Shown one piece after another: positions 1-5,992 of a stretch of DNA of 5,992 bases. The stretch comes from Beijerinckiaceae bacterium (GTDB taxonomy: Bacteria; Pseudomonadota; Alphaproteobacteria; Rhizobiales; Beijerinckiaceae): the NCBI GenBank assembly GCA_027311205.1, contig DAICZI010000128.1, forward strand, positions 1 to 5,992. Direction: 5' to 3'. The position numbers and the translations under genes are program-made. A model generated the notes under the pieces. The model saw only the letters and a program-made list of their open reading frames with translations, had not been told where the DNA came from and made no database searches. Position 1 is the first letter of the stretch; each line of letters begins with the position of its first letter.

Positions 1-1501
1 GGGCTGTGCCGAGCAGCGGGAAGCCGAGATATTGCTTCAGGCGCACCATCCAGAGGCCAGGCTTGGGCAGGCGCGCCGCGAGGCCGGGAAAGGCGGCAAC
101 CAGCAGGAAGGGCAGGGCCATGCCGAGGCCCAGCGCCGCAAATACCGCCAGAATTTCCAGCGTGCCGCTCGCCAAAGCGTAACCAATGGCCGAGCCCAGA
201 AACGGCGCGGAGCAGGGCGTCGCCAGCAGGGTCGCAAAGGCACCCGAGACGAAATGCGCCGCCAGCGAAGTATGGCCCGCCTGCCCGAGCTTCTGCTGCA
301 AGGTTCCTGGCAGGGTGAAGTCGATCAGCCCGAACAATGAGGCCGCAAACAGCGCCAGCAACGGCACCATCAACGCCAGAAACCAGAATTGCTGGAATTG
401 CAGTCCCCAGCCAATCGAGTGGCCACCGGCTTTAAGGGCCAGCAAAATGCCGGCAATCAGCAGAAATGAGCTGAGGATTCCGGCTGCCGAGGCCAAAAAC
501 CCGGCGCGCACATGGGCGCGTTCGGCGCCGCCCTGCTGCATGACCAGCAGGAGCTTCAGCGACAGCACCGGCAGCACGCAGGGCATGACATTCAAAATCA
601 ACCCGCCTGCCAGCGCCAGCCCGATCAGCGGGATCAGCGCCAGCAGCCTTGCCGCAACGCTCGGCCAGGGCGCAGCTTCAAGCCGGGGCCTGGCCTCCAC
701 AAAGCGATCCCCGTCTTTCAGCGTCAGGCTAATCGGGGTTGCGGTTGAGAGGCCTTCACCTGGCGGTTGATGCAGGATCGGCAAGGTGATGCGGGCATGG
801 CGCGCCGCATCACTCAGCGCCACCTGCGGCGCGCCAAAGGCCAGCGTCGCGCTTTCCGGGAAAATATCGGGTGCATGGAACGGTTGCGGCGCGGTAGCAT
901 CCACCACCAGCGCGGCGCTCGGCCCTTGCCCCAACAACCGCGCGCGGGTGATTTTGAGCCCCGCTGCCTGTGTGCCATTGGGCACAAGATTGGCAAAGCG
1001 GTTGAGCAACTGCGCCTCGCTGCCCGGCATGGCGGGCCCCGCCGGAACGCTCAATGTCAGTTGCAAGGTGTGAGGCACACAAATCTGCGCGCAAACCAGA
1101 AGCTCGGCCTTGGCGCTAAGATTGGCGGCGGCTCCTGGCGTCGCTGGCTGCCAGTTGAAGGGCAGCACGACATGGTTTTCATAACCAAAGGTCTCCAGCC
1201 CGAGCAGGCTGAAGCGCTGCGGCACCGGCCACGCAAACGCCGCCTTGACACTGGTGGTGCCACTGGAAATATGCAGCGCTGGCGGCAGGCCCGCTTCGCC
1301 TGGGGCGCGCCAGTAGGTTTTCCAGCCCGGCTTCATCACGATGTCGAGCCCCAGCGGCAGCGAACTGAGCGCGCCAGTGCCATCGACCGCAGAGATCAGC
1401 CGCGCCTTCACCGCGCCATCCTGCGCCCAAGGGCCGGTGCCCGCCAAAGCCGGTGAAGCCAGGCCGCCAAGGGCAAGAAGGATCAAGAGAAAACGGCGCA
1501 T
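1..1501 (-). CDS. dsbD: DsbD/ScsB-type thiol:disulfide interchange protein (5' part, runs off left edge)
   Basis: Inner-membrane protein that, by family knowledge, passes electrons from cytoplasmic thioredoxin across the membrane to periplasmic thiol proteins. The window holds 500 codons and no stop. Residues 1-20 form a Sec signal peptide ([13 protein letters not shown], then a PALA cleavage site). A periplasmic N-terminal domain follows, about residues 25-270, with a [16 protein letters not shown] stretch typical of ScsB-like proteins and a CxxxC pair (C137, C141). The membrane domain starts near residue 286. Its first segment ends in NVMPCVLP (C308) and a later one carries ATPCSAPF (C430). 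This 122-residue spacing equals that of the two transmembrane redox cysteines of E. coli DsbD (C163, C285). About six hydrophobic segments are visible before the edge. The C-terminal thioredoxin-like domain would lie outside the window. ATG at 1501 was chosen because GGGA lies just upstream; an in-frame ATG at 1510 would add three residues. The family is certain; DsbD versus ScsB naming is open. Confidence 0.92.
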   Translation of the reverse strand, partial: MRRFLLILLALGGLASPALAGTGPWAQDGAVKARLISAVDGTGALSSLPLGLDIVMKPGWKTYWRAPGEAGLPPALHISSGTTSVKAAFAWPVPQRFSLLGLETFGYENHVVLPFNWQPATPGAAANLSAKAELLVCAQICVPHTLQLTLSVPAGPAMPGSEAQLLNRFANLVPNGTQAAGLKITRARLLGQGPSAALVVDATAPQPFHAPDIFPESATLAFGAPQVALSDAARHARITLPILHQPPGEGLSTATPISLTLKDGDRFVEARPRLEAAPWPSVAARLLALIPLIGLALAGGLILNVMPCVLPVLSLKLLLVMQQGGAERAHVRAGFLASAAGILSSFLLIAGILLALKAGGHSIGWGLQFQQFWFLALMVPLLALFAASLFGLIDFTLPGTLQQKLGQAGHTSLAAHFVSGAFATLLATPCSAPFLGSAIGYALASGTLEILAVFAALGLGMALPFLLVAAFPGLAARLPKPGLWMVRLKQYLGFPLLGTA

Positions 1502-1672
1502 GGTTCCCATCGGGTCGTGGCGGAAAACCTGACGTGCCGCCAAGGCTTGCCACAGTCAACTGAACATTTCGTGATTTGCTGCGCAACTTGTCGCATCATG
1601 GGCGACAAGGGTGCTTTGATTCCGCTAAGAAAGCATCACATTAAGCTGAACGCCCCCTGTGAAACTAGATTG
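1502..1672. promoter_or_regulatory. Divergent dsbD-like/uvrC intergenic region
   Basis: This 171-bp spacer must hold the promoters of both divergent genes. I see no strong -35/-10 pair on either strand. On the plus strand TTGATT at 1616-1621 is followed, 17 bases later, by CATTAA, which is a poor match. On the minus strand TTGACT (1555-1560) has no good partner. The uvrC frame stays open upstream to 1517 with possible starts at 1517 (GTG) and 1598 (ATG), but those codons resemble no UvrC sequence and lack ribosome-binding sites. Confidence 0.4.
1587..1609. repeat. Perfect 8-bp inverted repeat between divergent genes
   Basis: CTTGTCGC (1587-1594) and GCGACAAG (1602-1609) are exact reverse complements separated by seven bases. 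The repeat lies 86 bp upstream of the dsbD-like start and 64 bp upstream of the uvrC start. No T-run follows on either strand, and a terminator is not needed between divergent genes. A dimeric repressor or activator site is therefore a more natural guess than a terminator. Its function is unknown and it could be coincidence. Confidence 0.45.
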
Positions 1673-1960
1673 ATGATTGATAGCCAAACACCTCCGGAAG
1701 CCGAACCCGCGCCCGACACCACCGCTGCCCCGGCTTCGCTGCTGCGCGGCGTCGAGGTGATCCGTGCGCATTGGGAACACGCGCCGGAAGGCCCCGGCGT
1801 TTACCGGATGCTCGATGGCGAGGGCGCGGTGCTTTATGTCGGCAAGGCCAAATCGGTCAGAAAGCGCATCGCTTCGTATACGCGTCTCACCGGCCATGTT
1901 GGCCGCATCGCGCGGATGATCGCCCTCACGGCGCAGATGGTGTTTGTCTCGACCCGCACC

Positions 1961-1963
1961 TAG
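1961..1963 (+). other. Premature TAG codon within uvrC
   Basis: The codons around it read [17 protein letters not shown]. Sequence before and after is in the same frame and matches UvrC continuously, so this is a substitution and not a frameshift. The truncated product would be 96 residues, ending before the GIY-YIG metal-binding Glu. The same gene uses TAG as its natural terminal stop (3626-3628), which argues against a genome-wide reassignment of TAG. Confidence 0.9.
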
Positions 1964-1975
1964 ACGGACGCGCTG

Positions 1976-3628
1976 TTGCTGGAAAGCAATCTGATCAAGC
2001 AGCTTAAGCCGCGCTTCAACGTGCTGCTGCGCGACGACAAGAGCTTTCCCTATATTCTGCTGGCCAGCAGCGCGCGGGCGGCGATGCTGACCAAGCATCG
2101 CGGTGCGCGCTCGATCCCCGGTGATTATTATGGCCCCTTCGCCTCAATATGGGCGGTGAACCGCACGCTGAATGCCCTGCAACGCGCCTTCCTGCTGCGC
2201 TCCTGCACGGACAGTTATTATGACAATCGCACAAGGCCCTGCCTGCTGCATCAGATCAAGCGCTGTTCGGCCCCCTGCACAGGCGAGATTGCGCCCGACG
2301 ACTATGCGGAGCTGGTGCGCGAGGCCAAGGCCTTCCTCACCGGCAAAAGCCAGGCGGTGCGCACCCGCCTTGCTGCCGATATGGCTGAGGCCGCCGGGGA
2401 GCTGGAATTCGAGCGCGCTGCTCGGCTGCGCGACCGCATCGCCGCGCTTTCGGCCATTCAGGGCGCGCAGGGCATCAACCCGAAAACGGTCGAGGAAGCC
2501 GATGTTTTTGCCATCACCAGCGAGGCGGGGCAATTTTGCGTCGAGGTGTTCTTTTTCCGCACCTTTCAGAACTGGGGCAATTGCGCTTATTTTCCGCGTG
2601 CCGACAAAAGCCTTGGTCTCGAGGAAGTCTTGGCGGCTTTTGTCACGCAGTTTTATGCCGAGCGCCCGGCCCCTGCGCTGGTTTTGCTCTCGCACGCCCT
2701 TGAAGAGCAAAGCCTCATCGCCGAGGCCTTGACCCATTGGAGCGGCCACAGGGTTGAGGTTGCAGCTCCGCAACGCGGCGAAAAGCATGAGCTGGTCGGC
2801 CATGCCGCCCAGAACGCCCGCGAGGCTCTGGCGCGCCGCTTGTCCGATGCCGCCAGCCAGACGCAGCTTCTTGAGGCTTTGGGCGCTGCTTTTGGTATGG
2901 AAAGCCCGCCGCGCCGTGTCGAGATTTATGACAATTCCCACATCATGGGCACCAACGCCGTCGGCGCGATGGTGGTAGCGGGCGCGGCGGGGTTCATGAA
3001 AGCCCATTACCGCACCTTCAATATCGACCAGACCGACATGACGCCGGGGGATGATTACGCGATGATGCGCCAGGTGCTGACCCGGCGCTTTGCGCGTTTG
3101 AAGCGCGAGGCCCCGCCGGCCGAGGCTCCGCATGTGCTGACGGACGAAACCCAGGCCGATGGCGGGGAATTTCCGGCCTGGCCCGATCTCATCCTCATTG
3201 ACGGCGGCCAGGGCCAGTTTGATGCGGCTGAAGCCGTGCTGAAATCTCTCGAAATCGACAATGTGTTCGCGGTCGGCATCGCCAAGGGCCTGGATCGCGA
3301 TGCCGGGCGCGAAAGCTTTTTTCAGGCAGGGCGCGCGCCTTTCCGCCTGCCGCCGCGCGATCCGGCTTTGTATTTCGTGCAGCGCCTGCGCGATGAGGCG
3401 CATCGCTTTGCAATTGGCACGCATCGCGCCCGCCGCAAGAAGGAGTTCGTCAAAAGCCCGCTTGACGAGATTGATGGCATTGGCCCGGCCCGCAAACGCG
3501 CTTTGCTCAGCGCTTTTGGCACCGCCAAGGCGATTGCCAGAGCCGATGTGGCCGATCTGGAAAAAGTGCCGGGGATCAATGCGGCGACCGCGCGCCTCGT
3601 GCATGATCATTTCCGCAACGCTGGCTAG
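1976..3628 (+). CDS. uvrC: Open C-terminal portion of UvrC after the amber codon (possible restart product)
   Basis: After the stop, the same frame is open for 550 codons from a TTG at 1976. That TTG encodes the third Leu of the ALLLE run when read through. It lies 12 bases past the stop, with CGGA (1965-1968) seven bases upstream, so termination followed by re-initiation is conceivable but weakly supported. A product starting here would keep E104, the cysteine cluster, UVR motif, 5'-incision nuclease and helix-hairpin-helix motifs. It would lack most of the GIY-YIG fold that makes the first, 3' cut, so it would not be expected to support normal excision repair. A gene finder would call this as a separate gene; I regard it as part of the interrupted uvrC. 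Confidence 0.35.
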   Translation: MLESNLIKQLKPRFNVLLRDDKSFPYILLASSARAAMLTKHRGARSIPGDYYGPFASIWAVNRTLNALQRAFLLRSCTDSYYDNRTRPCLLHQIKRCSAPCTGEIAPDDYAELVREAKAFLTGKSQAVRTRLAADMAEAAGELEFERAARLRDRIAALSAIQGAQGINPKTVEEADVFAITSEAGQFCVEVFFFRTFQNWGNCAYFPRADKSLGLEEVLAAFVTQFYAERPAPALVLLSHALEEQSLIAEALTHWSGHRVEVAAPQRGEKHELVGHAAQNAREALARRLSDAASQTQLLEALGAAFGMESPPRRVEIYDNSHIMGTNAVGAMVVAGAAGFMKAHYRTFNIDQTDMTPGDDYAMMRQVLTRRFARLKREAPPAEAPHVLTDETQADGGEFPAWPDLILIDGGQGQFDAAEAVLKSLEIDNVFAVGIAKGLDRDAGRESFFQAGRAPFRLPPRDPALYFVQRLRDEAHRFAIGTHRARRKKEFVKSPLDEIDGIGPARKRALLSAFGTAKAIARADVADLEKVPGINAATARLVHDHFRNAG

Positions 3629-3640
3629 GCGCGCTGGCGC

Positions 3641-4375
3641 TCACGCGTGATTTTGCTGCTTGCGCGCCGAGCGTAACAGATCTGCCATGTCGGCATAGTG
3701 CAATTCGCCCGGAATGGTGATCGGCCCCAGAAACATCACCGGCAGACGCGTGATGCCAAGCGCCTTGCCGCGCGCCAGATTGGTGGCAATTCGCGCAGAA
3801 ATCGCCGGGCCGGCCATGATAGACTGCAACTTGTGCCAATCCAGCCCGACAGCCTCAACCGCCGATTTTATCTTGACCGTCGATAAAAGCCCGGCCTTTT
3901 CGACAAGCTGGCCATGCAGGTCGCCATAGTGCCCTAGGCTTTGGGCAGCGAGCAAGGCGCGGGCACCAAGCTCGCTCAAAGGGCCAAAGACCGGATAATC
4001 CACCGGCACATAACGCAGGCCGTGATCGGCCGCCATCATGCGCATGATGCGCGGCTCCATGGCGCGGCAGGCGGGGCATTGCAGATCAAAGAAATCAACC
4101 AGCGTCACATCGCCCCGCGGGTTCCCCAGAACCGGGTCGCTGGCGAGCGCTATGGCGCTGGCATTCCTGCCATGGTTGCTGGGTGTTGCCTGCGCCCCGC
4201 CATGAAGCAAAGCGGCACCGGCGAGGCCAGTCAGAAACACCCGCCGCGTTGCGCCGCCACCGCCCGTCGCCAACGCCGCTCCGCGAATTGCTGGCAGATC
4301 GGCTTCGGGGGCGTCGTCCATCCTGGCCCCAAAAGCCAGGCATGACGAACTGGAAAGAAGCAGCGGTGATGTCAT
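3641..4375 (-). CDS. DsbA-family periplasmic thiol:disulfide oxidoreductase with Tat-like signal
   Basis: A thioredoxin-fold protein of 244 codons that would make, break or rearrange disulfide bonds outside the cytoplasm. The signature is DPVLGNPRGDVTLVDFFD followed by the active site CPAC (C100, C103). A cis-proline loop, GITRLPVMFLG (P212), and the helical insertion typical of DsbA-like proteins lie between that site and the C-terminus. Export is suggested by TRRVFLTG (43-50), a hydrophobic stretch and AQA at 61-63, which resembles a twin-arginine signal with cleavage near residue 63. The start is uncertain. ATG 4375 has AGGGG upstream and a candidate promoter nearby. ATG 4321 and TTG 4273 (GGAG five bases upstream) are in frame and would give a more usual n-region length. 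The gene is convergent with uvrC and follows yggT on the same strand after 108 bp. It could be an oxidant or an isomerase/reductase partner of the DsbD-like protein; sequence alone does not decide. Confidence 0.87.
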   Translation of the reverse strand: MTSPLLLSSSSCLAFGARMDDAPEADLPAIRGAALATGGGGATRRVFLTGLAGAALLHGGAQATPSNHGRNASAIALASDPVLGNPRGDVTLVDFFDLQCPACRAMEPRIMRMMAADHGLRYVPVDYPVFGPLSELGARALLAAQSLGHYGDLHGQLVEKAGLLSTVKIKSAVEAVGLDWHKLQSIMAGPAISARIATNLARGKALGITRLPVMFLGPITIPGELHYADMADLLRSARKQQNHA

Positions 4376-4408
4376 GACCCAACCCCTGGACGGCCTTGTT
4401 TTCCCAGT

Positions 4409-4442
4409 ATATTAGCATAGCTGGATACACGACGCGATTCAA
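4409..4442 (-). promoter_or_regulatory. Candidate sigma70-type promoter for the DsbA-like gene
   Basis: On the minus strand TTGAAT (4442-4437) and TATGCT (4419-4414) are separated by exactly 17 bases, each matching four of six consensus positions. An overlapping TAATAT (4414-4409) is an alternative -10. Transcription would begin about 30 bases before ATG 4375. This supports the longest start and suggests the gene can be transcribed independently of yggT. Confidence 0.4.
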
Positions 4443-4483
4443 GACGCTGCCCGCGCCATCACGGCATCGGTGCGCGGCCACTC

Positions 4484-4759
4484 TCAGCTATGGTTCAGCA
4501 GGAATTGCTGCACGAACAAAATCACCAGCAAAGCCACCAGAGGCGAGAGGTCAATGCCGCCAAGGCTGGGCAGGACACGCCGGATCGGGGCGAGCACCGG
4601 TTCGGTCGCACGGTTCATGCCGAGCCATATCTGGCGCACGATATTATTGTTGATGTTCATGATGTTGAAAGCGATCAGCCATGACATGGCTGCCACCAGA
4701 ATGATCAACACCTCGAAGATTTTCAGGATCGCGAGGATGATAACAATCAGCGTGGGCAC
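4484..4759 (-). CDS. YggT family small membrane protein
   Basis: A 91-residue integral membrane protein with two hydrophobic segments: roughly residues 3-30 and the last 20 or so. Between them is the family hallmark TEPVLAPIRRVLPSLGGIDL. The AMSWLIAFNIMN stretch also resembles alphaproteobacterial members, in which a Ser-Trp follows the first segment. YggT-like proteins have been linked in other bacteria to osmotic shock tolerance, cell division and membrane-associated partitioning, but no biochemical activity is firmly assigned. GTG at 4759 was chosen because GGAGA (4771-4767) sits seven bases upstream. An in-frame TTG at 4777 would add six residues but has a poor ribosome-binding site. The gene is divergent from accA and ends with TGA, 108 bp before the DsbA-like gene on the same strand. 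Confidence 0.88.
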   Translation of the reverse strand: MPTLIVIILAILKIFEVLIILVAAMSWLIAFNIMNINNNIVRQIWLGMNRATEPVLAPIRRVLPSLGGIDLSPLVALLVILFVQQFLLNHS

Positions 4760-4766
4760 AGCAAAG

Positions 4767-4771
4767 TCTCC
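4767..4771 (-). promoter_or_regulatory. Shine-Dalgarno of the YggT gene
   Basis: GGAGA on the minus strand lies seven bases before GTG 4759. It decides the start in favour of that GTG over the upstream TTG at 4777, which would place this motif inside the coding region. Confidence 0.55.
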
Positions 4772-4836
4772 GGACAAACCTAGGCTTTAGCTGGCAGATC
4801 GGTGCGCTGCAAGCGTTGCCGGATGGCTTGTTGTGC

Positions 4837-4842
4837 TTGACA
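4837..4842 (+). promoter_or_regulatory. Possible -35 element upstream of accA
   Basis: TTGACA matches the -35 consensus exactly and lies 77 bp before the accA start. At 16-18 bases downstream there is no good -10 (candidates CCAGTG, CAGTGC, AGTGCT), so the assignment rests on one hexamer only. The rest of the 160-bp yggT/accA spacer shows nothing else clear on either strand. Confidence 0.22.
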
Positions 4843-4919
4843 GTGCGGCTGCAAAAAGCCAGTGCTGGCCTGCCGCGCTGAAGTTCGCGGTTTGGCCCAG
4901 GGAACGCACACCTTCGCTC

Positions 4920-5873
4920 ATGCGCAGTTACCTCGATTTTGAAAAGCCGGTCGCCGACCTTGAAGCCAAGGTCGAAGAATTGCGCGCCATGGGAGAAGAT
5001 GGCAAAGCCATCGGCATCGCCGACGAACTGTCGCGCATGGAGGCCAAAGCCCATAAGGCGCTGGTCGATCTTTACGCTGACCTCACCCCCTGGCAGAAAA
5101 CCAAAGTCGCCCGCCATCCGCAGCGTCCCCATTGCGTTGATTATATCGCCGCGTTGATGACCGACTTCACTGCGCTGGCCGGTGATCGCCAGTTTGGCGA
5201 AGATGAGGCGATTATCGGCGGGCTGGCGCGCTTTCGCGGCGAGGCGGTCTGTGTCATTGGCCAGGAGCGCGGTGCCGATACCCAAAGCCGCATCAAGCAT
5301 AATTTTGGCATGGCGCGTCCGGAAGGTTACCGCAAGGCGGTGCGCCTGATGGAACTGGCCGACCGTTTCGGACTGCCGATGATTTCCCTGGTTGATACCG
5401 CCGGAGCTTTTCCGGGGATTGATGCCGAAGAGCGCGGCCAGGCCGAAGCCATCGCCCGCTCCACCGACGCAGCGCTGGCGCTGGGTGTGCCGAGCGTGGC
5501 ATTGGTGATCGGCGAGGGAGGCTCAGGCGGTGCGGTGGCGATTGGCTGCTGCAACCGCGTCTTGATGCTGGAACATTCAATCTATTCGGTGATTTCGCCT
5601 GAAGGTGCGGCCTCTATCCTCTGGCGCGACGCCACCAAGGCGTCCGATGCTGCCAACGGCATGAAAATCACCGCCCAGGATCTGCTGAAATTTGGCATTA
5701 TCGACGCCATCGTGCGCGAGCCTGAAGGCGGCGCGCATCGCAATCCCGAAGCCGCCATTGCCGCCTGCGGCGACGCCATTGCCGAAGGCCTGGCCTCGCT
5801 GGGCAATATGGGGCCGGAAGAACTCCGCAACGCTCGCGCCGAGAAGTTTCTGGCGATTGGTCGCAAGATATAA
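4920..5873 (+). CDS. accA: Acetyl-CoA carboxylase carboxyltransferase subunit alpha
   Basis: AccA pairs with AccD in the cytoplasm to move the carboxyl group from carboxybiotin to acetyl-CoA, giving malonyl-CoA in the first committed step of fatty acid synthesis. The 317-residue protein has the usual length. Its N-terminal helical region begins [18 protein letters not shown]. The crotonase-like carboxyltransferase core follows, with [40 protein letters not shown] (159-166), the glycine-rich GEGGSGGA (198-205) thought to stabilise the bound thioester, and [19 protein letters not shown] 4920 was chosen by family fit. The frame is open back to 4833, but those 29 codons do not resemble AccA. AGGGA (4899-4903) is 16 bases upstream, rather far for a ribosome-binding site, so initiation may be weak. 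The gene is divergent from yggT; accD is not in the window. Confidence 0.97.
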   Translation: MRSYLDFEKPVADLEAKVEELRAMGEDGKAIGIADELSRMEAKAHKALVDLYADLTPWQKTKVARHPQRPHCVDYIAALMTDFTALAGDRQFGEDEAIIGGLARFRGEAVCVIGQERGADTQSRIKHNFGMARPEGYRKAVRLMELADRFGLPMISLVDTAGAFPGIDAEERGQAEAIARSTDAALALGVPSVALVIGEGGSGGAVAIGCCNRVLMLEHSIYSVISPEGAASILWRDATKASDAANGMKITAQDLLKFGIIDAIVREPEGGAHRNPEAAIAACGDAIAEGLASLGNMGPEELRNARAEKFLAIGRKI

Positions 5874-5992
5874 CCGAAAATTTAGTAGAGATAGAGCGCA
5901 ACCCCTCAGCTATCCCCTCATTTTGAAAACCGCGCCATTTGGACGCATTTGTGCCTAATTAAGGACTACCGGAGGGACATTGAGGACGACAT
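5874..5992 (+). other. Region downstream of accA with ribosome-binding-like sequence at the edge
   Basis: No terminator hairpin is evident after the accA stop. The first 80 bases are comparatively AT-rich. Near the edge GGAGGG (5971-5976) and GAGGA (5982-5986) resemble Shine-Dalgarno sequences. The window ends in AT (5991-5992), which could be the first two bases of an ATG four to five bases after GAGGA. A TTG at 5980 is too close to GGAGGG to be convincing. Whether a gene starts here cannot be decided from this window. Confidence 0.3.

Larger units (their letters stand above)
1673..3628 (+). pseudogene. uvrC: uvrC, excinuclease ABC subunit C, interrupted by an in-frame amber codon
   Basis: UvrC joins UvrB on damaged DNA and cuts both sides of the lesion in nucleotide excision repair. 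The reading covers 651 codons, normal for the family, with TAG at codon 97. Domains in order: GIY-YIG nuclease for the 3' cut (GPGVYRML at 40-47, LYVGKAK at 54-60, catalytic Glu expected at E104 in LLLESN); a four-cysteine cluster (C178, C190, C198, C202) with the same spacing as the E. coli iron-sulfur ligands; a UVR motif for UvrB binding near 230-256; an RNase H-like nuclease for the 5' cut (D420, D460 or D461, D510, H577); and tandem helix-hairpin-helix motifs near 595-648. The stop falls where relatives have Glu in a T-E-T/A-E-A-L-L-L-E run, so one base change from GAG would explain it. ATG 1673 was chosen by family fit; it has no clear Shine-Dalgarno. The gene ends convergently 12 bp from the DsbA-like gene. 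If the stop is a sequencing error, this is a normal functional gene. Confidence 0.9.

Noticed and set aside
186..1456. Two long plus-strand open frames (186-770 and 767-1456) opposite the DsbD-like gene
   Set aside because: The minus-strand frame has a signal peptide, membrane segments and diagnostic cysteines. The plus-strand translations show no domain and are explained as shadows.
1961..1963. Genome-wide reassignment of TAG, or a programmed readthrough site
   Set aside because: uvrC itself terminates at a TAG where the family protein normally ends, and I see no conserved readthrough context or structure after the internal TAG. Ordinary mutation or error is simpler.
2144..3610. A 488-codon open frame on the minus strand opposite uvrC
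   Set aside because: It is the complement of a clearly recognised coding frame in GC-rich DNA, its translation resembles no family I know, and it has the Arg/Ala/Gly-rich look of a shadow frame.
3629..3660. GC-rich and palindromic sequence at the uvrC/DsbA-like convergence, including TCACGCGTGA (3641-3650) before TTTT
   Set aside because: The 10-bp palindrome has no loop and overlaps the stop codon of the minus-strand gene, and no longer stem leads into the short T run, so I cannot call it a terminator.
4859..4868. Short palindrome CCAGTGCTGG upstream of accA
   Set aside because: The arms are only four to five bases long, which is expected by chance in GC-rich DNA.
4644..5300. A 218-codon minus-strand open frame opposite accA and across the yggT start
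   Set aside because: It overlaps most of the accA N-terminal half and the YggT gene in another frame, both certain genes, and has no recognisable features.

Overview
The window looks like ordinary chromosomal DNA from a GC-rich alphaproteobacterium. UvrC, YggT and AccA all read as alphaproteobacterial versions. Acetobacteraceae or a related group is possible, but that is an impression from protein style and not a demonstrated placement. There are no rRNA or tRNA genes, insertion sequences, phage genes or CRISPR repeats.

Layout from left to right. (1) Positions 1-1501, minus strand: the first 500 codons of a DsbD/ScsB-type membrane protein that carries electrons to periplasmic thiols. It runs off the left edge, so its C-terminal thioredoxin-like part is not visible. 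(2) Positions 1502-1672: a divergent spacer with a perfect 8-bp inverted repeat. (3) Positions 1673-3628, plus strand: uvrC, the dual-incision nuclease of nucleotide excision repair. It is full length and in one frame except for a single in-frame amber codon (TAG, 1961-1963) at codon 97. The stop lies inside the GIY-YIG nuclease domain, seven codons before the catalytic glutamate. (4) Positions 3641-4375, minus strand, convergent with uvrC: a DsbA-family thiol oxidoreductase with a CPAC active site and a twin-arginine-like export signal. A recognisable -35/-10 promoter lies just upstream. (5) Positions 4484-4759, minus strand: a small two-segment YggT-family membrane protein. (6) Positions 4920-5873, plus strand: accA, the alpha subunit of acetyl-CoA carboxylase carboxyltransferase, complete at 317 residues. 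(7) Positions 5874-5992: a short tail with purine-rich ribosome-binding-like sequence at the right edge, possibly leading into another gene.

The genes do not form one pathway. The DsbD-like and DsbA-like proteins could be partners in periplasmic disulfide chemistry, but uvrC separates them. The main unusual observation is the broken uvrC: everything downstream of the amber codon is intact, so the lesion is either very recent, a sequencing error, or bypassed by readthrough or translational restart. I found no convincing evidence of a new biological system.
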